From assembly GCF_016808095.1 (NCBI RefSeq), contig NC_068970.1:15668501-15732500 (forward strand): a DNA stretch of 64,000 nucleotides, written 5' to 3'. Positions 52,639 to 64,000 of this stretch are shown here, piece by piece; positions within the stretch are counted from its first letter, which is position 1; each line of letters opens with the position of its first letter. Both the position numbers and the translations under genes were made by a program. Under the pieces are notes generated by a model. That model was not told the DNA's origin. It saw nothing but the letters and a program-made list of their open reading frames with translations, and searched no databases. The stretch is from Vigna angularis. Taxonomy: Eukaryota; Streptophyta; Magnoliopsida; Fabales; Fabaceae.

Positions 52639-55296
52639 TGTAAGGCCTTATAAAATATAACATAAAAGTGTGTACACGTGGCAGCATAGGATAGGTTGGG
52701 CAAAATTAGTAAAGTAAAAACTCACATCTAAATTGTGCTTCAGAAGAACGTTCCCCTTTTTCTTTCAAGCACTCTCTCTTTTCTTCCTTGTCTTGCAACT
52801 CTCTCTATTCCAACTCCAAAATCTAACCATTTGTTTCCCGAATTGAAGCTACCTAGACCTTCAGGACTCCAAGAGCTACGTTTCTACCAATTGATTTTCC
52901 GTTTTCTCCAACCGGTAAGAAAACCCCCTTTCTCGTGTGCCCTAGGGTTGTAAGCATGTGATTGAACTGTTGCATGCAACCCATTTCGTTTTCTTCCATA
53001 ATCTAGCTTCTATTTGGTTCTAAGATTCGTTTTCCATCATCAATTGATGATTTATAGGTGATTCTAACATTTTGGGAGTGCAAGCAAGTGGTCTAGGGTT
53101 CCTACTTGAGCTTGATTGTTTACACTAGAGGTAAGGGGAACTAGTTCTACTCTTGATTTTACTGTGTGGAGTGAATGCATGATAAAATATGTAGTGGTAT
53201 GTTGTGGAAGCATGAACTTGGTTCTAGTTAAACTTGAAATGCATGTATGGAAGTGTGTGTTATGTGAATTTGATGATTGATGGCTATAAACTGTTTGGAA
53301 TGACTTAGAATGATGGAATTGTGTATGTTGGAACTGTTTTGGCATGAAAACTTTGTGGTAGTGCTGTTAGAAAGGAAATCAAGTGTCTTTAGGGTCAATT
53401 TTAGGCCATTTTAGAGGAAGTGAGGTAGTGATTTTGAGCAAATGAGGTCTGCAGTGTTATTGGACTGTTGAGACAGTTTTATCCACTGTATTGTGACTTG
53501 TTTGAGTCACTAAATTGGTCAAAATTAGTGCAAAGAGGTAAGATCGGGTTTTGGGTCTCTAAGTTGGGAAAAATTGGTGTTTTAGAGTTGAAAGGAAGTG
53601 TGGTGGTCAAATTTAGAGTTATGCATTCTTGGTGATCCTAGTCAGTTTAGGTAACTTAGGTAGGTCATGTGTGACTTAGTAGGCATGTTTAAATGGTTAA
53701 AACCGAACTCCAAGTTGTAGAATTGAATTTAGACCTCTAGGTTGATAAAATTGAAGTTGTAGAACCTAAATCAATGCATAAACACTTTATAATAATGTTG
53801 GAAAGGATTAGAATTGTTTAGGTAAGTTTAATTTAGCATGAAAGTTGATTTATGAGTGGTAGAAGTTCACCAAAATGATTAGAATTGGTAAAAGGGAGTT
53901 AGAGTTGCTCAATTATGCAGAAAAATCTGCATAATTTAGCTTCCTCTGCAGACAAAATTCGCTTAGCGCACAGGGGGGGGTGCGCTGAGCGAATTATGTG
54001 TGGCAGATTGAGTGTTTTTGGTGTTTTTGGTGTTTTTGATGTTTTGGGAGTTCCGGACGTCCGTTTTGGACGTTCTCTAGTTCGTTCTGGGGGTTTTTGA
54101 CCCTTCCGGAGCCATTGATGAGGGTCTCCAAGCTGTTTGAATTACTTAAGTATTGATAATTAAAAGTCCTAAAGAAATTTGTGTTAATAAGTGATGGTTT
54201 TGTGAAAGTATGTAATGTATGAGTTGTTTTATGACATGGTTGATGTTGTATGATAGTGTATGGGTTTGGTATGAGACAATATAGTAAGAATGCACTTGAA
54301 TGACTATGAAATTTTATGTTTGATGAATCAAAGTGGTTTATGAGGTACATTATTGATCCAAGAGGAATATCATGTTATTTAAAGTGGTCGGATTGAATAT
54401 GAAATTAAGATCTCTCGGTGGGATCAGTTAGTGTATTGAATTAATGTGAGAGGCTTCCATATGGGGGGTTATCCCTAACACTCCAACGGTCTTTCATTCT
54501 CACTTAGAGAGGATTGACGCGTGTGGTGGGAGTAGTGGGAGGTCCTAGGGTAGGCGCTATCACTGAAGGTCTATTCCGCAGTAACGGACTAGCCTTGTGT
54601 ATGGTCGGGTGGAACCCCTCGGCAATGGCTTTGCAAAGCAGTAGGGGCCATCACAAGTGCACAACCCGCCCCAGCTCTACATACATTCTATGTTCGGACG
54701 TGTCTAGGAGTCTTAACATGATAGGATGCTTGCTTTAATGAGTTTTGTGAAATAAATATTTATGTTTATGATGACTTACATGTTTATGTGTGTATGAACG
54801 TTCTTGGAAATGCTAGATTAAATTGAAATTATCTGTATGTTTGTTTGAGACCTAGCTCACCCTTGCATTGTATGTGTTGCATGTGTTTGTCTTCTCCCTT
54901 GCGATGATCATCCAATCCTTTGGATGTGAGCAGTAGGTGATGATGTACCATTGGAGCAAGCTTTGGAGGTTGAAGAAGACTCAGCCCCTAGTACTTAGGC
55001 CTTCTACTAGCTCTTAGTTGATTAGCTTGTTATTTTGAAAAACTCCTAGCTTTTATTTTATATAGTTCGACAATTTTGGAAAACTTTTTAGGTCTCTTTA
55101 AAATTTCAATAGCCTTGTATTTTGGAGAACTTTGGAAACTTGTACTCAATTTTGATTTCGTTTTAATTCCCTCTATCTTTTGGATGACTGTATACATATT
55201 TAAATACTATTATCTCTATCTCTCAACTGCTTTTACATATTATAATAGCTGAATCCTATTATATTATATGTGTATATGATATTTTGGGATGTCACA
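52639..55296 (-). repeat. Solo LTR (2658 bp), probably Ty3/gypsy
   Basis: On the minus strand the LTR begins TGTGACATCCCAAAATAT and ends AAGGCCTTACA. It is flanked by the 5-bp target duplication AAGAT (52634-52638 and 55297-55301). There is no internal retrotransposon coding region, so it is a solo LTR left by recombination. Length and the TGTGACATCCC start fit long-LTR gypsy elements of legumes; the family call is inference. Internal frames (for example 54514-54738) are not genes. Confidence 0.8.
53956..53995. repeat. Hairpin with 16-bp arms and G-run loop inside the solo LTR
   Basis: AATTCGCTTAGCGCAC pairs with GTGCGCTGAGCGAATT with one mismatch, around a loop of A plus seven G. The GCGCTGAGCG phrase is common in legume LTRs. 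A second copy lies at 59218-59257 in the duplicate. Confidence 0.85.
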
Positions 55297-55301
55297 AAGA
55301 T

Positions 55302-57112
55302 GACATTGGTGTCAATTGTATATTATATTTTAATATTATTTTTTAACATAATAATTGTAATGAATTAAAATGATAATTTATTATTTTATAAAATTAGGAT
55401 CAAAGTAATGTTTAAATCTAAAAAAATATTCATAAAAAGAAGTATGTAGTGTACAAGTTTAAAACACTCTTTTGTTCTGATTCAAACTAGTACAGGTTGG
55501 GGCTCTTGGTCCAAAGCATCCAAAAGAACATAAAATTTGTTTGCTATATTATTTTCTTTTTATTTTTAATAAAGTGCTATTTTATTTGATTTTTCTGTAT
55601 TATTACTGTAAAGGAATCATTGGTACTATAAAATGTGGTACAACTACGACGTGGTATCTTTGGCATGACTTTTGGTTTTGTTTTGTAGTTTTGTCATATT
55701 TATTTTCTGGGATGAGCTTAGAGTACACACCGTCCCTTGATTAGCACATGTAAGCCCTAGGTAGATGGTCCACACGTACTCTACGAATCTAAACTTTTCC
55801 CTAATTTTTACGAAATTCATCTCATCTAATTTCGTTTATCTTGTTATTCATAATAAATTGCTGATTTTAACAATATTCTTCTACAAAATCATATATATTA
55901 CTTTTTCTAATTGGTTAATAAAGTAAAATTTTTATCTCCTGTAGAAATTAAACATTTCTTTTGGGATTATAAATGATTTAAAAGTCTTAATTAAAAAATT
56001 TTAATCTTTTACTATATTTTAATTATTTACTAAAAAGTATTGCATGTAACGACTTGATTCGGTAACTTCAAAAATATTAAAAATGAGTATGAAAATAAAG
56101 AGTAGGAAAAGTAAAAGAAAGATTAAACATTATTATTATTAGATAAGAAAGTTAGAAGATAAAGAGATTAAAGTTGATTGAATAAATACTAAAATAAAGA
56201 GTAAATGCGCACTTTTTGTTTACGAAATTATAGGTGGTTTCAATCTAGGTCTTGAAATTTGTAAAATGTACGTTAATCTATGAAATTGCGGTACGTGGAT
56301 CACTTTTATCCACGACGTTAATGATTGTGAATGATAAAATTGATTTAATAATTTATGATAATGTATATAGAAAATACTTTATCAAAGAAATAAAATCGGT
56401 TTAGATAATATTCTAATTTATTAGAAGGATTAAACTTAATTTCATAAAAATTATATTTTTTTTTTTGCGAGATGTTGTTGATGCAAAATTAAATGCGAAA
56501 TGGAGGTATGGTGGATTCAAAACGAGGTCGTTTGGATAGTGTCATTTTCATAGTAAGGGGTGTTTGCGTGTCTTGTTGTTGAGCCATATGCATCTCAACC
56601 ACCAAAGCGTAGCAATAATAAATGTTCTTCCCAACCTCATTTATGGGTTGTGGCACGTGTGAACTTCAATTTCATGTTATTTCATCTAAAACCAAATTTT
56701 TAGTGTTGTCAAAACAGTGAATCATTCTTTCAACTTCAAAAAATCAGAATGAAAGAAACAACTTTCTTTTATCTTCGTTGTAACCGTCCTTGTTTGTGGC
56801 TTTATGTCGGAAAAAAAAAATTAAAGATCTTTGTATTGTATTATATACATAAAATTAATATTATATACAACTATAAGAAATTATAATTACGAATATTTAG
56901 GTAAATTATTAAGGTAGGGGAATTAATATTAATTCAAATTATAAAATTGATTTAGTAAAGTAAGGTTTATTTTGCTGATTTTATTTTTAATTAATGTAAA
57001 ATATCTAACCCATTCCCATATTTTAGGATATAAAGTGTGAAATTGGAAGAATTCTAATAACACGTAATAATATGTTTAATTATATCTCCGATATATCACA
57101 TCAAAATAATGA
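55302..57112. other. AT-rich sequence between solo LTR and MITE-like element
   Basis: No gene supported; the 67-codon frame at 55541 has no recognisable domain. The same sequence occurs at 60564-62374. Confidence 0.5.
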
Positions 57113-57448
57113 GTTAAAGCCAGTTCGGAAGTCCCTATATTTGTGGGTTCGTTTCAATTGGGTCCTTCAATTTTGGAAGTGATCAATTGAGTCCCCACAA
57201 CCGGCCTAATTTAATATTTTTAATAATTTCTAATTATATTTTCATTTATTAATATATTTAACAATTAAAAATGTTAAAAATTCATCTATACAGCTCAAAC
57301 GGTGTCACCTGGATGTCATCTATATTTAACGAAAATGCTATTATTGAATCAAATTGACCAAAATTAGGGACTCAGTTGATCACTTCCAAGATTAGAGGAC
57401 CCAATTGAAACGAACCCGCAAATATAGGGATCTCCTAACCTATTAAAC
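57113..57448. mobile_element. MITE with ~85-bp terminal inverted repeats
   Basis: The left arm GTTAAAGCCAGTTCGGAAG, then CCCTATATTTGTGGGTTCG, is matched by the inverted right arm starting GTTTAATAGGTTAGGAGATC. The termini resemble those of the Mutator-like element at 6787-8354 (GTTAAACCCCTTCAGAAGTT), so a MULE-derived MITE is plausible. No target duplication was found. An identical copy lies at 62375-62710 through the segmental duplication. Confidence 0.65.
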
Positions 57449-58160
57449 CTAAAACCAAACTGAAATTTGTTTTACTTATATATAATTATTTTATGTCTGT
57501 TCAAAGCTTTGTTGTAAAGAAACAAACTTTAAAGCATAATAGTTCGAGATCAAGTTTTCATGCAAATTAAATAAGAAATTGAAAATAAAAAGACCATGAC
57601 AGTTAAGTAAGTAAATCTTATACTTTACGTTTTTATGAAGGCATTACATATATTTCTGACTTCAGATGTAGGTGTAGACGAAATAAAGAAAGTTCATATA
57701 TATTTAGTTAGAAATACTTTTACTTCTGAATTATTTTTCTTGTCTATTTTCAGTGTTATTGAAAAAATAGTACAAAAACCTAAAAAGACTATTATAAAAA
57801 ATAAAACATGATTTTAGAAAGGTTTTGGGTGTTAAAAGCAAAAAAAAAAATCAAAATAAACTACATATTAAATTGACTCCTAAAAGATGAGTGCACTTAC
57901 TAATATATTTCCTATTAAAAATTTTATGTAAATTGGTTATTAAAAAATTCATTTTCTCACATAGTATCAACTATAAAGAAAAGCATGCGATCGTTTATCA
58001 AATATCCTAAAAAATGTATACATAAACAAATAAAATTCTCATGAAGTTTTTAATTACATAAAAATACAAGCCAACACATTCATTTTCTATACCAATTTAA
58101 CTATTTAATCAAATTAAAACATTAAAATGGTTATTTCTTGTTATTAACAGAGATTAAAAA

Positions 58161-58239
58161 TGTAACATCCAATTTTTTTATAATAAAATATTATTAAAAT
58201 GAAATATTACATATATGATGGAACTGCTATAAGATAACA
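58161..58239 (+). repeat. First 79 bp of an LTR-like sequence, truncated at the duplication junction
   Basis: It starts TGTAACATCC like the sequence at 63423, and stops at the junction where copy 2 of the duplication begins. Confidence 0.5.
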
Positions 58240-60558
58240 AACCCATTTCGTTTTCTTCCATAATCTAGCTTCTATTTGGTTCTAAGATTCGTTTTCCATC
58301 ATCAATTGATGATTTATAGGTGATTCTAACATTTTGGGAGTGCAAGCAAGTGGTCTAGGGTTCCTACTTGAGCTTGATTGTTTACACTAGAGGTAAGGGG
58401 AACTAGTTCTACTCTTGATTTTACTGTGTGGAGTGAATGCATGATAAAATATGTAGTGGTATGTTGTGGAAGCATGAACTTGGTTCTAGTTAAACTTGAA
58501 ATGCATGTATGGAAGTGTGTGTTATGTGAATTTGATGATTGATGGCTATAAAATGTTTGGAATGACTTAGAATGATGGAATTGTGTATGTTGGAACTGTT
58601 TTGGCATGAAAACTTTGTGGTAGTGCTGTTAGAAAGGAAATCAAGTGTCTTTAGGGTCAATTTTAGGCCATTTTAGAGGAAGTGAGGTAGTGATTTTGAG
58701 CAAATGAGGTCTGCAGTGTTATTGGACTGTTGAGACAGTTTTATCCACTGTATTGTGACTTGTTTGAGTCACTAAATTGGTCAAAATTAGTGCAAAGAGG
58801 TAAGATCGGGTTTTGGGTCTCTAAGTTGGGAAAAATTGGTGTTTTAGAGTTGAAAGGAAGTGTGGTGGTCAAATTTAGAGTTATGCATTCTTGGTGATCC
58901 TAGTCAGTTTAGGTAACTTAGGTAGGTCATGTGTGACTTAGTAGGCATGTTTAAATGGTTAAAACCGAACTCCAAGTTGTAGAATTGAATTTAGACCTCT
59001 AGGTTGATAAAATTGAAGTTGTAGAACCTAAATCAATGCATAAACACTTTATAATAATGTTGGAAAGGATTAGAATTGTTTAGGTAAGTTTAATTTAGCA
59101 TGAAAGTTGATTTATGAGTGGTAGAAGTTCACCAAAATGATTAGAATTGGTAAAAGGGAGTTAGAGTTGCTCAATTATGCAGAAAAATCTGCATAATTTA
59201 GCTTCCTTTGCAGACAAAATTCGCTTAGCGCACAGGGGGGGGTGCGCTGAGCGAATTATGTGTGGCAGATTGAGTGTTTTTGGTGTTTTTGGTGTTTTTG
59301 ATGTTTTGGGAGTTCCGGACGTCCGTTTTGGACGTTCTCTAGTTCGTTCTGGGGGTTTTTGACCCTTCCGGAGCCATTGATGAGGGTCTCCAAGCTGTTT
59401 GAATTACTTAAGTATTGATAATTAAAAGTCCTAAAGAAATTTGTGTTAATAAGTGATGGTTTTGTGAAAGTATGTAATGTATGAGTTGTTTTATGACATG
59501 GTTGATGTTGTATGATAGTGTATGGGTTTGGTATGAGACAATATAGTAAGAATGCACTTGAATGACTATGAAATTTTATGTTTGATGAATCAAAGTGGTT
59601 TATGAGGTACATTATTGATCCAAGAGGAATATCATGTTATTTAAAGTGGTCGGATTGAATATGAAATTAAGATCTCTCGGTGGGATCAGTTAGTGTATTG
59701 AATTAATGTGAGAGGCTTCCATATGGGGGGTTATCCCTAACACTCCAACGGTCTTTCATTCTCACTTAGAGAGGATTGACGCGTGTGGTGGGAGTAGTGG
59801 GAGGTCCTAGGGTAGGCGCTATCACTGAAGGTCTATTCCGCAGTAACGGACTAGCCTTGTGTATGGTCGGGTGGAACCCCTCGGCAATGGCTTTGCAAAG
59901 CAGTAGGGGCCATCACAAGTGCACAACCCGCCCCAGCTCTACATACATTCTATGTTCGGACGTGTCTAGGAGTCTTAACATGATAGGATGCTTGCTTTAA
60001 TGAGTTTTGTGAAATAAATATTTATGTTTATGATGACTTACATGTTTATGTGTGTATGAACGTTCTTGGAAATGCTAGATTAAATTGAAATTATCTGTAT
60101 GTTTGTTTGAGACCTAGCTCACCCTTGCATTGTATGTGTTGCATGTGTTTGTCTTCTCCCTTGCGATGATCATCCAATCCTTTGGATGTGAGCAGTAGGT
60201 GATGATGTACCATTGGAGCAAGCTTTGGAGGTTGAAGAAGACTCAGCCCCTAGTACTTAGGCCTTCTACTAGCTCTTAGTTGATTAGCTTGTTATTTTGA
60301 AAAACTCCTAGCTTTTATTTTATATAGTTCGACAATTTTGGAAAACTTTTTAGGTCTCTTTAAAATTTCAATAGCCTTGTATTTTGGAGAACTTTGGAAA
60401 CTTGTACTCAATTTTGATTTCGTTTTAATTCCCTCTATCTTTTGGATGACTGTATACATATTTAAATACTATTATCTCTATCTCTCAACTGCTTTTACAT
60501 ATTATAATAGCTGAATCCTATTATATTATATGTGTATATGATATTTTGGGATGTCACA
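58240..60558 (-). repeat. Truncated duplicate of the solo LTR
   Basis: Corresponds to 52978-55296. The 339 bp nearest the LTR's plus-strand left end, and that side's target duplication, are missing. This shows it arose by segmental duplication and not by a separate insertion. Confidence 0.9.
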
Positions 60559-62374
60559 AAGATGACATTGGTGTCAATTGTATATTATATTTTAATATTA
60601 TTTTTTAACATAATAATTGTAATGAATTAAAATGATAATTTATTATTTTATAAAATTAGGATCAAAGTAATGTTTAAATCTAAAAAAATATTCATAAAAA
60701 GAAGTATGTAGTGTACAAGTTTAAAACACTCTTTTGTTCTGATTCAAACTAGTACAGGTTGGGGCTCTTGGTCCAAAGCATCCAAAAGAACATAAAATTT
60801 GTTTGCTATATTATTTTCTTTTTATTTTTAATAAAGTGCTATTTTATTTGATTTTTCTGTATTATTACTGTAAAGGAATCATTGGTACTATAAAATGTGG
60901 TACAACTACGACGTGGTATCTTTGGCATGACTTTTGGTTTTGTTTTGTAGTTTTGTCATATTTATTTTCTGGGATGAGCTTAGAGTACACACCGTCCCTT
61001 GATTAGCACATGTAAGCCCTAGGTAGATGGTCCACACGTACTCTACGAATCTAAACTTTTCCCTAATTTTTACGAAATTCATCTCATCTAATTTCGTTTA
61101 TCTTGTTATTCATAATAAATTGCTGATTTTAACAATATTCTTCTACAAAATCATATATATTACTTTTTCTAATTGGTTAATAAAGTAAAATTTTTATCTC
61201 CTGTAGAAATTAAACATTTCTTTTGGGATTATAAATGATTTAAAAGTCTTAATTAAAAAATTTTAATCTTTTACTATATTTTAATTATTTACTAAAAAGT
61301 ATTGCATGTAACGACTTGATTCGGTAACTTCAAAAATATTAAAAATGAGTATGAAAATAAAGAGTAGGAAAAGTAAAAGAAAGATTAAACATTATTATTA
61401 TTAGATAAGAAAGTTAGAAGATAAAGAGATTAAAGTTGATTGAATAAATACTAAAATAAAGAGTAAATGCGCACTTTTTGTTTACGAAATTATAGGTGGT
61501 TTCAATCTAGGTCTTGAAATTTGTAAAATGTACGTTAATCTATGAAATTGCGGTACGTGGATCACTTTTATCCACGACGTTAATGATTGTGAATGATAAA
61601 ATTGATTTAATAATTTATGATAATGTATATAGAAAATACTTTATCAAAGAAATAAAATCGGTTTAGATAATATTCTAATTTATTAGAAGGATTAAACTTA
61701 ATTTCATAAAAATTATATTTTTTTTTTTGCGAGATGTTGTTGATGCAAAATTAAATGCGAAATGGAGGTATGGTGGATTCAAAACGAGGTCGTTTGGATA
61801 GTGTCATTTTCATAGTAAGGGGTGTTTGCGTGTCTTGTTGTTGAGCCATATGCATCTCAACCACCAAAGCGTAGCAATAATAAATGTTCTTCCCAACCTC
61901 ATTTATGGGTTGTGGCACGTGTGAACTTCAATTTCATGTTATTTCATCTAAAACCAAATTTTTAGTGTTGTCAAAACAGTGAATCATTCTTTCAACTTCA
62001 AAAAATCAGAATGAAAGAAACAACTTTCTTTTATCTTCGTTGTAACCGTCCTTGTTTGTGGCTTTATGTCGGAAAAAAAAAATTAAAGATCTTTGTATTG
62101 TATTATATACATAAAATTAATATTATATACAACTATAAGAAATTATAATTACGAATATTTAGGTAAATTATTAAGGTAGGGGAATTAATATTAATTCAAA
62201 TTATAAAATTGATTTAGTAAAGTAAGGTTTATTTTGCTGATTTTATTTTTAATTAATGTAAAATATCTAACCCATTCCCATATTTTAGGATATAAAGTGT
62301 GAAATTGGAAGAATTCTAATAACACGTAATAATATGTTTAATTATATCTCCGATATATCACATCAAAATAATGA

Positions 62375-62710
62375 GTTAAAGCCAGTTCGGAAGTCCCTAT
62401 ATTTGTGGGTTCGTTTCAATTGGGTCCTTCAATTTTGGAAGTGATCAATTGAGTCCCCACAACCGGCCTAATTTAATATTTTTAATAATTTCTAATTATA
62501 TTTTCATTTATTAATATATTTAACAATTAAAAATGTTAAAAATTCATCTATACAGCTCAAACGGTGTCACCTGGATGTCATCTATATTTAACGAAAATGC
62601 TATTATTGAATCAAATTGACCAAAATTAGGGACTCAGTTGATCACTTCCAAGATTAGAGGACCCAATTGAAACGAACCCGCAAATATAGGGATCTCCTAA
62701 CCTATTAAAC
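62375..62710. mobile_element. Duplicate of the MITE at 57113-57448
   Basis: Exact positional counterpart 5262 bp downstream; not an independent insertion. Confidence 0.65.
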
Positions 62711-63422
62711 CTAAAACCAAACTGAAATTTGTTTTACTTATATATAATTATTTTATGTCTGTTCAAAGCTTTGTTGTAAAGAAACAAACTTTAAAGCATA
62801 ATAGTTCGAGATCAAGTTTTCATGCAAATTAAATAAGAAATTGAAAATAAAAAGACCATGACAGTTAAGTAAGTAAATCTTATACTTTACGTTTTTATGA
62901 AGGCATTACATATATTTCTGACTTCAGATGTAGGTGTAGACGAAATAAAGAAAGTTCATATATATTTAGTTAGAAATACTTTTACTTCTGAATTATTTTT
63001 CTTGTCTATTTTCAGTGTTATTGAAAAAATAGTACAAAAACCTAAAAAGACTATTATAAAAAATAAAACATGATTTTAGAAAGGTTTTGGGTGTTAAAAG
63101 CAAAAAAAAAAATCAAAATAAACTACATATTAAATTGACTCCTAAAAGATGAGTGCACTTACTAATATATTTCCTATTAAAAATTTTATGTAAATTGGTT
63201 ATTAAAAAATTCATTTTCTCACATAGTATCAACTATAAAGAAAAGCATGCGATCGTTTATCAAATATCCTAAAAAATGTATACATAAACAAATAAAATTC
63301 TCATGAAGTTTTTAATTACATAAAAATACAAGCCAACACATTCATTTTCTATACCAATTTAACTATTTAATCAAATTAAAACATTAAAATGGTTATTTCT
63401 TGTTATTAACAGAGATTAAAAA

Positions 63423-64000
63423 TGTAACATCCAATTTTTTTATAATAAAATATTATTAAAATGAAATATTACATATATGATGGAACTGCTATAAGATAAC
63501 AAACCTACAAAAGACAAAATCTACATTTATAAAATCATCTGATTTTTCATCTACTTTCCCCTCACCTCTTATTGGAACAATCGAAAAGACTCTACCCCTA
63601 AGCTTACATCATATTAAGGTGATCATCGCAAAGAGAAAAAACACACAACAAACAACACAAAAGTAAAAGTAAGCTAGTGGTAAAACAATTCATCATAATT
63701 ATAATAAAAATTCAATAATACATTATATTAAACACATGATAAAGCATACATCCCAAATCATATCACAACCTTAGACTTGACTCATCCATATATAGTATGA
63801 ATGTCGAACTATGGTGGTTCCTATACTTGTGGTGGTCTCTACTACTCTATAGAGCCTTTGTCAATGAGTTTCACCCTACCACTCACAAAGTTAGTCCTCA
63901 AACGCTCTTTTGGAAACTCGAGAAAGGCCCCTCAGGCTAAGAGTTCCTTCTATTTTCCACGACATAACCATCCATCTCTACATGAGTTACAGTTAATGAG
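63423..64000 (+). repeat. Start of a second LTR-like sequence, cut by the window edge
   Basis: Begins TGTAACATCC, like many plant gypsy LTR starts, and continues into moderately complex sequence without frames (GATCATCGCAAAGAG, ACCCTACCACTCAC and similar). Orientation is opposite to the solo LTR. Its other end lies outside the window, so the call is provisional. Confidence 0.4.

Larger units (their letters stand above)
52978..58239 (+). repeat. 5262-bp direct tandem duplication, copy 1
   Basis: Every landmark recurs exactly 5262 bp downstream. Copy 1 starts inside the solo LTR and ends 79 bp into another LTR-like sequence. It holds most of the solo LTR, about 1.8 kb of AT-rich DNA and a 336-bp inverted-repeat element. 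The junction shares only the short string AAC(C) between the two breakpoints. Confidence 0.95.
58240..63501 (+). repeat. 5262-bp direct tandem duplication, copy 2
   Basis: Differs from copy 1 at only two positions that I noticed: C53291 versus A58553, and C53946 versus T59208. Mononucleotide runs checked at three places have equal lengths. After the copy ends, the sequence continues into the LTR-like DNA that copy 1 lacks. Confidence 0.95.

Noticed and set aside
54514..54738. 74-codon frame, repeated at 59776-60000
   Set aside because: Lies inside the solo LTR and its duplicate; no retroelement or host domain.

Overview
The window is nuclear DNA from a flowering plant, most likely a legume (Phaseolus/Vigna type). 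The plant call rests on spliced genes with GT-AG introns, an AP2/ERF transcription factor, a Ty1/copia element primed by initiator tRNA-Met, and several plant transposon families. The legume call is weaker and rests on the look of the LTR and repeat sequences. The DNA is strongly AT-rich and gene-poor: I can support only two host genes in 64 kb.

Layout. 1-5274 (minus): the 5' part of a gene for an SMPD4-like membrane protein (neutral sphingomyelinase-3 family). Four exons are readable, the gene runs off the left edge, and a 300-bp MITE sits in intron 2. 5.5-16 kb: intergenic, with a 1.57-kb Mutator-like element with long terminal inverted repeats and a 10-bp target duplication, a decayed LINE tail, and AT-rich sequence. 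16.0-21.1 kb: a complete, very young Ty1/copia retrotransposon (minus) with a 5-bp target duplication, nearly identical LTRs, one nonsense codon in gag and a substituted catalytic residue in integrase. 21-27.5 kb: AT-rich, with relics of an LTR and a CACTA end. 27.5-30.5 kb: three foldback elements side by side, punctuated by (TA)n arrays, with 134-bp tandem repeats and a possible captured coding fragment. 38.3-39.0 kb (minus): an intact intronless DREB A-4-type AP2/ERF gene. 39-52 kb: intergenic, with an hAT-like MITE and a second copy of the MITE found in the SMPD4-like intron. 52.6-64 kb: a 2.66-kb solo LTR, then a direct tandem duplication with a period of exactly 5262 bp and only two differences noticed, and the start of another LTR at the right edge.

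The two host genes have no evident functional link. The rest is a transposon landscape. I found no new enzymatic or defence system. The observations most worth checking are the near-perfect 5.26-kb tandem duplication (real, or an assembly artefact), the foldback cluster embedded in TA microsatellites, and the copia element that looks newly inserted yet carries two inactivating changes.
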